A stretch of DNA of 64,000 bases from Cryptomeria japonica (taxonomy: Eukaryota > Streptophyta > Pinopsida > Cupressales > Cupressaceae). The number at the start of each line of letters is the position of its first letter. Position 1 is the stretch's first letter. Positions 1 to 9,981 of the stretch are shown in pieces. Position numbers and translations under genes: made by a program. The notes beneath the pieces are model-generated. The model had not been told where the DNA came from. It worked only from the letters and a program-made list of their open reading frames with translations, and made no database searches. The DNA lies in contig NC_081415.1 of assembly GCF_030272615.1 (NCBI RefSeq), positions 236,183,584-236,247,583 on the forward strand, written 5' to 3'.

Positions 1-785
1 AATTCATGGGTAGCTATATGTCCCCCCTGTTTTGACTTGCTTATTAGTGAGGTGAAACAGGGTATCATGTTTTCCACAACGAATTGTGATAAGGACTTTG
101 ATGAAGAAAGTTCACAACAAGGTTTGATTACTCATCCAATAACATTATGGAACTAATTCAGAGAGAGAGGATGAATTCACTATTCCAACACCATGGACGG
201 TGTGAGAATCGGAGCTTCCTAGCTCAAGATATGATAGGTTGAAGAAAAAGTGCAGAAATTAGGGTTTTAAATTAAAAACATAAAGTCAAAATGTGCATAA
301 CACATAAATATGAAAGTGACACCATTTGTCACTTTCTAACTTTTTGGCACTATTCACTACAGAGGAGCCCACATACAAGCCATCATGCCTTGACACCGAC
401 TTGAGAAACCTATGTGGATGAAGATCTTGTGCCAGTCCATACTCGCTGACTGACCGCTCGATGTGGTGAGTTGACTTTCTATTGACTGCATTTGACTTTT
501 TCATGATTTCATAGTTTTTAGAAGTGATGATGTCATCACCTAGTCTGGGTTGGGGCCCTCCCTTTGGACACCTAGGGGTCTTAGGGTGCCTTGGTCCTCC
601 TAGGGAGCCATGGTCCCCTCTAGGTGCCATGGTCCCTTCTGGATGCCATGGTCCCAGTAGGGTGCCCTGGTCCACTCAGGGCACCCTGGTCCTTGTTCAG
701 AGCGACCAACGGTGACATAGGATTAGGCGATGAATGCTAGAAGTGATAGAATGATTTCAATGAGTAGGTGATGATAGATGATTGA
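1..785. other. Unassigned left edge, probably internal to element A
   Basis: I see no gene here. The stretch precedes the antisense PMD relic, so it is probably upstream sequence of that relic inside element A. It shows no visible similarity to A's 5' LTR at 9982-11638, so A's 3' LTR is not in view and must lie beyond the left edge. The only structure is the 19-bp repeat at 583-697. Short ORFs across it are low-complexity translations of that repeat. Confidence 0.4.
583..697. repeat. 19-bp minisatellite, about six copies
   Basis: Units such as AGGTGCCATGGTCCCTTCT (622-640), then 641-659, 660-678 and 679-697, repeat with a 19-bp period; two more degenerate copies lie at 583-621. It is GC-rich, unlike its surroundings. 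Similar wording (gtgccacgccactgtcc, caccatgcccctgtcc) occurs in A's 5' LTR around 10320-10490. Confidence 0.8.
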
Positions 786-2642
786 TTGATTACTGATGAT
801 AGATTGCTTTGGATTTTGCAAATACTACTGTACATCCGCGAGCATACCGCCGATCTCACCTTTCAGAGCCTTCGAGAGAGAGATTTGCTACACGCAGTGG
901 GCTTGTGGGATGCGATGACCATGTTGGCCATCCAATTCCATTCTATGATGTTGATGATACTGATGGAGAGGTGGGATGCAGACACTTCGATGTTCTCACT
1001 ACCTATGGGGGAGATGATGATCACCCTTGAGGATGTATACCGCATTCTATGCCTGCCCATTAGATGAGAGACTATTAGATATCAATCCAACAAAACAAAG
1101 GAGGATTATAGAAGAGAGCAGGTATATGATGTAGGGAGAGTGATACGCAATGAGACGAGGGGTTGCATTATGGTCAGCTAGCTCCTACACCCTACTGGTG
1201 AGGTTCCATTGGTGAGGTGACTCATGATTGCGACCCTTGCATTAGCTGTGTGCCCTAATGGGTGCGACACACATATACATAGAGGACTCAGGAGAGTATA
1301 CTCTTGGGGTCAGAGCATGCTTGTGCATCTCTATCACGACCTTGGGGAGTATGTGTTCAGACAAGGATGCAGACTGATGACATGCACACTACTATAGGTG
1401 TGGATTTTTGAGCATATTACCTGCACTAGACCTAGTGGAGTCCCCATAGAGCTAGTCCTAGAAACGGCTAGGGTATATGCTTATCCTCTAACCTGTGAGT
1501 AGTGATTCGACGATCTCCTATATTGGAGGTTGATTTTGGATAGATTGACAATGAGCGTGATCATATGGAGACCTACCTCAGGATGTCCATGTGGGCAGGG
1601 ATACACAGACAAATATTTAGCATGTAGAGGAACCATCTACTAGAGGGACGGTATAGCCACATAGTCCTTCCCTTCTACTTCAATCGAGTTTAGCGGGAGC
1701 TTGGGTTCGAGCAGTATGTTCCTACTGATGTGCCTATGTAAATCCGACACTCATGAGTGATGTCGAGGGTAGGAGCCATTTTCCCAATAGACTTCCCTAG
1801 AGGGAACCCGAGACCATGGAGACAGTCAGACGACAAAGAAGGATCCAATGCATCCAAGGAGGATTCAGATGATCAGGTCGACGACATAGAGGAACAAGAG
1901 GCAAGTGGAGATGGAGGCAATCCTGATACCGGAGAGGGAGATTAGGATGAAGATGATGAGGATGGGGAGGAGGACGAGGATGACGAGGATGAGTCAGGTA
2001 TAGTTCATCAGTCCAGGGAGGATATCAAAGCCCTAGATCCACCGAGTCTCCCACTGTAGGTAGAGAGGGATCCCATAATGGATCTTAATCCTGGTCCCCA
2101 TCAGCCCACACCCACTGTACAAAGACAATATGAGCTCAGAGAGCCTAGTGGGTCCCAGTCTCAGGCAGTCGCTATCCACGATCCCTACTGGCGAGAGGGA
2201 GATCTAGGTAAGGTGCCCTGTTATTGATTAACTTATGTATCTTACCTGTTTTATATTTGATGATATAGAATGTTACTAATGAAAAATTTCTATATCTTGT
2301 AGCTACCGTTGAGGAGTGGCATTCCCTGATTCAAAATGCAGTGACAGACCTTATTGTGACTGCGCACGTTCCAAGTTCCTCACAGATAGCACACAGATCC
2401 TAGAGGAATGCAGGACGACATGAGGACCTTTTCTCACCTATTCGGACGAAGGTGGAGGTCCTATGAGATAGATTACGACAGATAGAGCATGACCTAGCGG
2501 TGTCATAGACAGAGGCAACCACATGGCAAGAGCTTCACATAGAGTCACTCGCGGCCAGTATTACGATACACAACTATGGGGCCACTCCCATGGCCAGATT
2601 AGGATGGGGCATCTATTCACCATCCTCCAACTACTACTCTTA
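786..2642 (+). pseudogene. Plant mobile domain (PMD) gene relic, antisense to element A
   Basis: Translation from 786 gives a diagnostic PMD block: MERWDADTSMFSLP, then GEMMITLEDVYRILCLPIR at about 1000-1064, matching the family pattern W..(D)T..F.LP.GE.tiTLeDV.rilgLpi. Further frames continue the fold: YSWGQSMLVHLYHDLGEYV near 1300-1350 and LQ-type VWIFEHI near 1390-1425. A very acidic D/E-rich segment follows at about 1860-2000. A consensus intron is visible at 2208-2302 (GTAAGG to TTGTAG), after which the frame continues as TVEEWHSLIQNAV. Stops interrupt it (for example just after LPIR), so it is a pseudogene. PMD proteins (MAIN/MAIL family in plants) occur both as host proteins and as passengers of transposons. 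It runs opposite to A's gag-pol and lies beyond integrase. Confidence 0.75.
2208..2302 (+). other. Putative intron in the PMD relic
   Basis: A GTAAGG donor at 2208 and a T-rich acceptor ending TTGTAG at 2302 enclose 95 AT-rich bases. Both flanking segments have open, PMD-tail-like translation. This is inferred from splice consensus alone. Confidence 0.45.
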
Positions 2643-3239
2643 GGTATAGGAGATGATTTTGATGTATTGATGTATATATAATGACACTCATGATTATGTT
2701 ATTTTTTAATGCTTAAACAATGTACGCATTGCTTAGATTAGATGTAACATATTGAGTAATGAGCATGTATATCTGATTTAATTTTCATGTGATTGATTTC
2801 TCAATGCTTCTTGATTAAATTGATACATGTGTTATTTAATTAAATAACTAAATATTTAATCAAATGCTACTTTGATGATGTAAAAGAAGAATGTATTAAG
2901 CCTAAGAAATATATGACTAATGTGATTTAATTAACTCCAATTTAACACAATATTATATAATTTCTACTTAACACATAAGAAATTGTATAGCATGCTAACA
3001 CATATGAAATGTAAATCCATTACAATTTACATAAAAATAATCCAAGACAAACAATACAATAATGAAACATGCTTGTCAAGAATGAAGTAATGTAGACCAA
3101 ACAATATAACATCATTTAATCTTACATACTTTAATGAAGACATGCTAACATATTACCCAATTTTGAAGAAAAAGACATAAAGAGAGAACATAAAGAAGAC
3201 TAGAGAGAGAGAGAGAGCTAGGCATAATATCTATGAAGG
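2643..3239. other. AT-rich spacer between PMD relic and integrase of A
   Basis: No gene is visible. The stretch is strongly AT-rich, with a short GA run (agagagagagagag) at about 3200-3220. It separates the convergent ends of the antisense PMD relic and A's integrase. Confidence 0.5.
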
Positions 3240-4714
3240 TGCATAACATTTATGGGTTTCTTGAGAGGCGTACCTTCCACATCTGCTATCCTATAAGCAC
3301 CTGATCCATAGACCTTGACAACTATGTATGGTCCAAGCCAATTAGGACTAAAATTTCCTTTCTCCTCAGGTAAGGCATTCACGTTGCGTTAATTCTCGTA
3401 AAGGACTAAGTCCCCTACCAAGAAGGAACATTGAATAACCTTATCATTGTAGCTTCGTTGCAAAGTTTTATGATACGCTTGACTATGCTCGAGGGAATTT
3501 ATATGTCGTTCATTGAGCATCTCAATTTGTTGAAGTCTTTGCTCTTTATAGGAATTATCATCCACTATGCCTCTAAGAGAAACTCTCAAAGAAATAATTT
3601 CTAACTCCAAAGGCATAATGGCATCAACACCATAAACAAGATTATAAGGGGTACAACCCATAGCAACACATACACTTGTTCGATAAGCCCACAAAGCATA
3701 GGTTAATTGAGTATGTCAATCCTTACCATGCTTGTTTACAATCTTTCAAATAATTTGTTCAATTATCCTATTAGAAGACTCAACTTGACCATTTGATTGA
3801 GGATAATAAGGTGTAGAAAATTTATGTTGAATATGATATTTCTTGATAAATTTCTTCACATCATTATTTTTGAATGACGTTCCATTATCTAAAACTAAAG
3901 GGAAAGGTATCCCAAATCGAGAAATGATGTTTTCCAAAATGAATTGACAAATTACTTCAGCGGTAGTGGATCAAAGAGGAACGACTTCCACTCACTTGGT
4001 AAAGTAATCAGTGGCGGTTATGATGAAAGTATGTCCTTGAGATGAAGGAGGAGATATTTTACCAACAAGATCCAAACCCTATGTAGATAAGGGCCAAGAT
4101 GCTACCCGTGATCAAAGTTCTTGAGAAGGGGCATGGATCAATTTCTATGTTGCTGACATTGATGACATCGTTTAACAAACGCAAAGGAATCCTTTTCCAT
4201 GATTTGCCAATGATATCCTATTCGAGGCAATCTCTGAACTAAAGACCTACCCCCAAAATGCCCCCCACAAGCACCTGAATGTGCTTCTTCAAGAGTGATA
4301 TGGACTTCAACCTTGTTTAAGAATCAAAGAAGAAGACCATTATAACCCCTCTTATAAATAAAATTAGAAAGGATAATGTATCTAGCAGCCAATTTGTGAG
4401 CCCTAGCTCTGGTATTCTTATTAGGAGAATTAGGAAAGGTACCATCACCCAAATATCTCACGATATGCGAGTACCATTCATCAGAATCTATAATGCAACA
4501 ATATGCCACATCACTAGGATTATCAACAATAGCTGGGGTAGTAAGGTTGTGAATAGTGAATTGAAGATCTACTAAGGGGTCCTCTAGAGACACAAGAGAG
4601 GCAACACATTCCATCACATCAGCATGTCAATTATCTTTTCGAGGAATGGGCTCCATGGTATAAGAATCGAATTTTTGCAACAAGGGTAAAGCTAGATCTT
4701 TATATTGTGATAAT
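3240..4714 (-). pseudogene. Integrase of element A (broken)
   Basis: Three collinear minus-strand ORF pieces (4617-4324, 3937-3746, 3694-3389) and the sequence between them give a Ty3/gypsy integrase. The zinc-binding HHCC module is at about 4300-4150 (EEAHSGACGGH, then KRCHQC). The catalytic core follows: LVLDNGTSFKNN with the second Asp, and NGQVESSNR with the catalytic Glu. The C-terminal domain has VGDLVLYEN and, near 3330-3240, WLGPYIVVKVYGSGAYRI. The core is preceded by WVEVVPL. Stops and small frameshifts occur between the pieces. The N-terminal linker is cut by C' at 4715. Confidence 0.85.
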
Positions 4715-5492
4715 TGTTGGCAAATGCACACTCCAATGAGAAATTGTAGGTGATTGAAGGTATTGTCATTGATGGCAACCTTGCAATCATGTGATACCAG
4801 TAGGAAAACATAGGCACCGACACCGACAGACTCTACACCAACATACAGAACACTGACATCGAAAAGAAGAATACCGACACCTTGGCCGACAACATTTTTG
4901 TATTAATGTATTTTGTTATTAATTGTAAAATCTTTTGTAAGCCAACATGGCGGATTGTAATATGATTCATATATGTATGAGATCATTGTAGATCATTGAA
5001 AACAATTGTAGAAGAGGTAGTATGTGAAATATGAATAGAAGGTAGCAGACCTAATATGCGAATTATTGGATAAGGGTTTATGTATGTAATAGAGCTTAAA
5101 CTGGTACTGAATCTGGCATAGCAGATGCTAATCTGAAGTAGTACAAGACATTGGATTAGTATAATCCAATTTTGTAAGTCAGTGTGACTTCCTTTGTAAT
5201 TGAGCAGTGAGCTTTGGGCACTTGGCCTTCCTACATGTGCAGGCCCCTATTGTAAGAGTAATATTCCCTTATTGGCCAGTAAGTGAATATTGTGGGTCAC
5301 AAATCCCATTGAGGTTTTTCTTACACCGGGTTTCCTCATTAAAATATTGTTTTATGGTGTGCTTTTCATGTTGTGGTTCTTGTTCTTATTTGCTGCATTA
5401 TTTCTGCTTTACTGGTACACAGTTTTAATATGTTTTTCATGTTATAAGTTAAGAAAATATTATAACCGGTTAGATACTGATTCACCCCCCCC
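4715..5492 (+). repeat. 5' LTR of C' (3' end deleted)
   Basis: Begins TGTTGGCAAATGCACACTCC, matching the LTR starts at 51567 and 57621. It follows its partner LTR to the C-run at about 5492, then jumps into internal sequence, so the last ~25 bases up to CCTAACA are missing. Confidence 0.9.
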
Positions 5493-5862
5493 ATACTCAC
5501 CGATACAGTGCAGAGAACTCAAGAGGCACTAAAAGACAGAAAATCTTTCAGTAATGGTTTAAATTTGATTTTGACAGATATTTTTCAGATTGTAACCCAC
5601 CGGTTACAAGAATTCAGGTAGGACTCCATTGACAACGACTGACAACCTTTGTCATTGATGTCAAAGGGGGAGTAGTGTGATGAGAAAAATGGTCAGAAGG
5701 AAGTAGAGGTTATCTGCTCAGGGGGAGCATACATTTTTGGCATATAGTCTTGATAACACATTTTTTGACATATAGTTTTTGGCAAACTTTTTGGACTTCA
5801 ATTTTTGGATACATTCTTGAATTTTTCTCATGAGTGTTGCCATCAATGCCAAAGGGGGAGAT

Positions 5863-6666
5863 TGTTGGAAAATGCACACTCCAATGAGATATTGTAGGTG
5901 ATTGAAGGTATTGTCATTGATGGCAACCTTACAATCATGTGATACCAGCAGGAAGACACAGGCACCGGCACCGACAGACTCTACACCGGCATACAGAACA
6001 CCGACACTGAAAAGAAGAATACCGACACCCTGGCCGACAACATTTTTGTATTAATGTATTTTGTTATTAATTGTAAAATCTTTTATAAGCCAACATGGTG
6101 GATTGTAATATGACTCATATATGTATGAGATCATTGTAGATAATTGAAAACAATTGTAGAAGAGGTAGTATGCAAAATATGAATAGAAGGTAGCAGACCT
6201 AATATGTGAATTATTGGATAAGGGTTTATGTATGTAACAGAGCTTAAACCGATACTGAATCTAGCATAGCAGATGCTAATCTAAAGTAGTACAAGACATT
6301 GGATTAGTATAATCCAATTTTGTAAGTTAGTGTGACTTCCTTTGTAATTGAGTAGTGAGCTCTAGGCACTTGGCCTTCTTGCATGTGCAGGCCCCTATTG
6401 TAAGAGTAATATTCCCTTATTGGCTAGTAAGCGAATATTGTGGGTCACAAATCCCACCAAGGTTTTTCCCACACTGGGTTTCCTCATTGAAATATTGTGT
6501 TATGGTGTGCTTTTCATGTTGTGGTTCTTGATCTTATTTGCCACATTATTTTTGCTTAATCAGTACATAGTTTTAATATGTTTTTCATGTTATAAGTTAA
6601 GAAAATATTATAACCGGTCAGATACTGATTCACCCCCCCCTCTCAATATCTTTGGGAATCCTAACA
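5863..6666 (+). repeat. 3' LTR of C'
   Basis: Begins TGTTGGAAAATGCACACTCC directly after the purine tract CCAAAGGGGGAGAT and ends GGGAATCCTAACA at 6666, followed by the ATAAT duplication. Confidence 0.93.
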
Positions 6667-7425
6667 ATAATTTGTCTTGCTTAGCTTGATAAACTCCTGT
6701 CACTTGTCTTATGATTAGTTGAGAATCTCCAAAAATATGTAGATGTTTCACACTCAACGCCAAAGCTGCTTTAATTCCAGCTATAAGAGCTTCGTATTCA
6801 ACAATGTTGTTGGTACATAATAAATTGAGATGATATGATAAAGAAATAGGCTTCTTTTTAGGGGATATTAAGACCACCCCTACCCTCAATCTTGTACAAC
6901 AATTAGAGCCATCAAAGTACAATTCCCAAGTCTCATCAACTTCAATGGAAAGAATGTATTCATCGGGAAAAGACTCTAGATTAGGTAGGGAGAAGGGTGA
7001 AGGAGCATCAACTAAATGATCAGTCAACGCTTGACCCTTTATTGACTTTTGTGAGACAAACTTAAGGTCAAACTCGGTCAACATCATAACCCACTTAGCT
7101 AAGCGTCCGAAAAGATCAGTTTTGGAGAAAATATGTTTAAGAGGATCAAATTTAATGATAACATGGATCTTAACATTCAGAAGATAATGCCTCAACTTTT
7201 GAGTTGCAAAGACTAAAGCAAGGCATTGTCTTTCTATCACAGAATATCAGACTTCATAATCGAGTAGAATATGACTTATGTAATAAATAGGGCATTCTCT
7301 ACCATCCTTATCACATTGTGCAAACAAGGTTACAAGAGCTCGAGGGGAAGCAGTGGTGTACAGAAGAAAAGGCTTAATAGGATCAGCAGGTTGAAGAATA
7401 GGAGGAATTCATGTAACAACTCAGC
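6667..7425 (-). pseudogene. RNase H and second (archaeal-type) RNase H of element A
   Basis: The main open stretch runs from 7240 down to C', with upstream homology to about 7425. The first RNase H shows the Ty3 connection/RNase H block IERQCLALVFATQKLRHYLL, then AKWVMMLTEFDL and IKGQALTDHLVDAP. A second RNase H follows: LYFDGSNCC, NNIVEYEALIAGIKAAL and HIFGDSQLIIRQVTG, so the D, E and D carboxylates are all visible. Two consecutive RNase H domains indicate the Tat lineage. One stop lies just before IERQC (about 7241). Upstream, PPILQPADPIKPFLLY (about 7400-7350) is the segment that normally follows RT, here joined directly to pre-RT sequence. C' cuts the 3' end. Confidence 0.85.
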
Positions 7426-8445
7426 ATATTGTTTTTGCTCTTCTTTGTCAAGATATTTCCCTATCTTGATAACCTTATCTTCAACAAAAGGATCCATCTT
7501 GATATCAATGGTGTCATTTATTAGGAGATTTATTTGTTGAGGAGCATCTCTCAATTGAGGAAATTCTTTAACTATCTCATCGTTATTTCTTTCTTTCCCA
7601 AAGTAAGCTTCCGCATTTAGACAATAGGAAAAATTGTGATTATGGTGATAATGAGGAAGGTTGGAATAGGCTCCCAAGAATTTAGCTAAAGAATCATCTG
7701 TAGAAAAAACATCCAAAGCAAAGACACAAGAAGGGTCATAGTTAATATATTCTGGATATTGTAGAGAGAGAGAAGCAAAAATGACATTAACACTAATAGA
7801 TGGTCTCTTAGAGGCTTTAGTACGCTTGAAAGGATCATAACCAAGCCCAAATGTCATATCACAAAAGTTGTTTTCCAAGGGAACTTTAATCCCTTGTTCT
7901 TGAGCTCCACATCCATTTCCATTATATGCACACCTATCTAGGATGTGAAAACTAGAACCATAAAGATTAGTCATTTCCGAAGAAGAAGGAGGATTTTCAA
8001 ACAATGAAGGATCAAAATCCTCTATACCAGAAACTAAGGGAGATGAAATCTAAGAAGCTGCCACAAAGTTATTACTCAATGGCCTAGACAAAGTAGATCG
8101 CTTTTTAGGTTCTTCTTCTTCTTTCTTCTTTTCAAACTTAGGTTCTCTAGGGGGAATTTTGTATTGCCCTACGAAAGTAGGATTGAAATAAAGGGATCCC
8201 CAATCATCTTCTACAAGAACCTATTCAGAAGAGAAAGTATTCTCAATTGTAGATTCAGGCTGAGAAGACTCTTCCTCAAGAACCTTAGATCCATTTGAGG
8301 AAGTATTGGGAATTAGTTCAGATATAGGACATAGGTTTGATGAACTGGTCACACTAATCAGAGTAGAAGCTTTAGAGGAACTATCTAAGATAGTTGGGGA
8401 AGAATTGACTGAAGAGGATTTAGAACTTTATGCTTGTAAACAAGC
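7426..8445 (-). pseudogene. Pre-RT linker of element A; RT domain deleted
   Basis: The ORF 8004-7330 covers the low-conservation region between protease and reverse transcriptase of Tat elements, ending YLDKEEQKQYAELLHEF, the usual lead-in to RT. The next residues are already post-RT sequence, so RT motifs (including YxDD) are absent, apparently by a single clean deletion at about 7420. The 8005-8445 part is more decayed; it contains Lys- and Ser-rich, low-conservation translation with stops. Confidence 0.6.
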
Positions 8446-8814
8446 CTAGAATCTTGTGTCACCTGACAAGGTGTATGTTGTGTTGTTGTGAATAAATTTG
8501 ATTTGCCTATGCAATGTAGAGGGAAAAACTTGCATGCTATGAATCCAAGGTCTCCCTAGAAACAAGTTGTATGTCAACTCTCCATACATAACATGGATAG
8601 GAGTGGGTAAAGTAATAGGACTGACCTTAACAGGCAAGGTGATGATACCTAGTGAAGATTTAGACACATTATCGAAGCCACAGGTGGTAAGAGATTCGTG
8701 CTTAATAAGAGATGTATCAACATTGATCTTATGCAGGCCAGAACCATTCTCCACTAGTGTTCGTCTTATCGCACTAATCATATTGTTTTTGAATTTCACT
8801 AGAGGGCAGCTCAT
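8446..8814 (-). pseudogene. Decayed aspartic-protease domain of element A
   Basis: The 122-residue ORF ends with the conserved post-active-site block of Ty3/gypsy protease: MYGELTYNLFLGRPWIHSM, equivalent to DLTCNILLGCPWIHKM in element B. The active-site region reads ENGSGLHKINVDTSLI instead of the usual D(S/G)G motif, so catalytic residues appear lost. It overlaps the gag-side ORF (8774-9217) in another frame, indicating a frameshift. Confidence 0.6.
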
Positions 8815-9780
8815 CTTGTGTAAACACAGTCTGAGCCTTAAGTGATCTAATAGAGTGAATCAAAGAAGCCATATTATTGGATGTCACTGCGGGTGGGACA
8901 TTAAATGTTTTCAAGGCATCTTGTAGCATTCCATGATGAGTCAAGGGATTTTTAAGCAAATCCCAAAGGGATATGTTGGCAGGAGTAGCTTTAAGTTGTT
9001 CGACAAGATCATATTCCTTAAGAAGATTTTGTGAAATATGAGGTGCGTGAGGAAGAATGAGGTGAGGATCAGGTAGAGGAATCAGAACAACCGGAGGAGG
9101 GTTAGGTTGCCTATTGTTTCTCGTGTTATAGGTATGGGAAACTACATTATAACTCTCCTTAGTTAGTTGTCTAGCATATCTATAAGGACTCTTAGTGGGA
9201 TTCCTTCCTTGAACCATAATGATAGGTTTGTTTGGAGTGCTAAAGGAATCATGACCATATCCACCTTGAACCGTGAAAAGAGGTTTATTAGGAAGAGGTT
9301 AATTTGGAGAAGGAAAAGCACCTTGGACAACAAAAAGTGGTTTGCTATGTTCATTCACATTGATCATATTTATTAACCTTTTAGATGCATTATTCTTGTT
9401 TCAAAGCTTAGGGAAAGACATAAAGTCATCAAGGGCATCATCCAATAAAGCATGGTCATAGTGATTGCAAGGCTTATCTTTGGACTCAAAAGGACACATA
9501 ACATCATAGAGGGAATGATGGGAATCAAATATGTTGCTAGATCTAGTGGAGGAGTTGATAGGAATGTACCCATGAGAGGGATCATTCAACTTATCTTTCT
9601 CATCACCATGAAATGGCATAGTAACAAGGTTGATTAATTTTTGGCAAAATGAGAGTTTAGAAGGATTATGGTTCAAAAGCTCATCTAGAGCTTCATCTAA
9701 TTCATCCTTACTAAACTAATATAAACAAAATTGCATACATCATCAAAAGCATGAACTTCTTGCAAATAGAAATCTGACAT
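8774..9780 (-). pseudogene. Gag-side ORF remnants of element A
   Basis: ORF 9217-8774 contains EYDLVEQLKATPANISLWDLL and LQDALKTFNVPP, matching the pre-protease segment of Tat polyproteins (FDLVDQLGKTPALIEIL in element B at about 25810). Upstream pieces (9676-9401, 9354-9163) include a repeated phrase NKP(L/I)...VQG. I see no capsid-like region and no CCHC knuckle, so either gag has been lost or it has diverged beyond recognition. Stops split the pieces. Confidence 0.5.
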
Positions 9781-9960
9781 TTTGAAATGAAAATTGCATG
9801 AAACTTAAACACACAATGCAAGGAAAATGAAAGAAACCTATCTCTTTTTTTTCTTTTTTCTTTTTTTTCTCTTTTTCTATTTTTTTTTAATGTTTTGAAA
9901 GAAAATGAAATAAACTAGATCTAGATCTAACAATGCAATGCAATGCAAATGAAATTGGGT
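9781..9960 (-). other. Leader of element A
   Basis: Short 5' leader between primer-binding site and gag remnants. On the plus strand it holds a T/C tract at 9840-9890, which reads as A/G on the element's coding strand. No ORF of note. Confidence 0.45.
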
Positions 9961-9977
9961 TCATGTCGGGTTCACCA
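9961..9977 (-). other. Primer-binding site of element A
   Basis: On the minus strand TGGTGAACCCGACATGA lies four bases downstream of the LTR end. TGG start and position fit a tRNA-primed PBS of a Ty3/gypsy element. I cannot assign the tRNA. Confidence 0.65.
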
Positions 9978-9981
9978 AAGA

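Larger units (their letters stand above)
4715..6666 (+). mobile_element. C': deletion derivative of pol-less LTR element C, inserted in A
   Basis: A 1952-bp insertion with perfect 5-bp target duplications ATAAT at 4710-4714 and 6667-6671. It has two LTR copies (4715-5492, truncated at its 3' end, and 5863-6666, complete) and a 370-bp internal piece (5493-5862) matching the last internal segment of C (about 57290-57620). All of ORF1, most of ORF2 and the primer-binding site are gone. Three purine tracts of the C type are kept at 5663-5672, 5719-5728 and 5851-5862. Removing C' rejoins A's second RNase H and integrase linker. Confidence 0.92.

Noticed and set aside
524-715. Collagen-like or Pro/Gly-rich ORFs on both strands at 286-715
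   Set aside because: Entirely explained by the 19-bp minisatellite.
5290-6689. Hydrophobic ORFs repeated inside the LTRs of C and C' (5290-5532, 6420-6689, 52017-52277, 58087-58362), resembling small membrane proteins
   Set aside because: They recur only because the LTR recurs; they have no conserved start, their C-run end is unstable, and T-rich LTR sequence alone yields F/L/C-rich translation.
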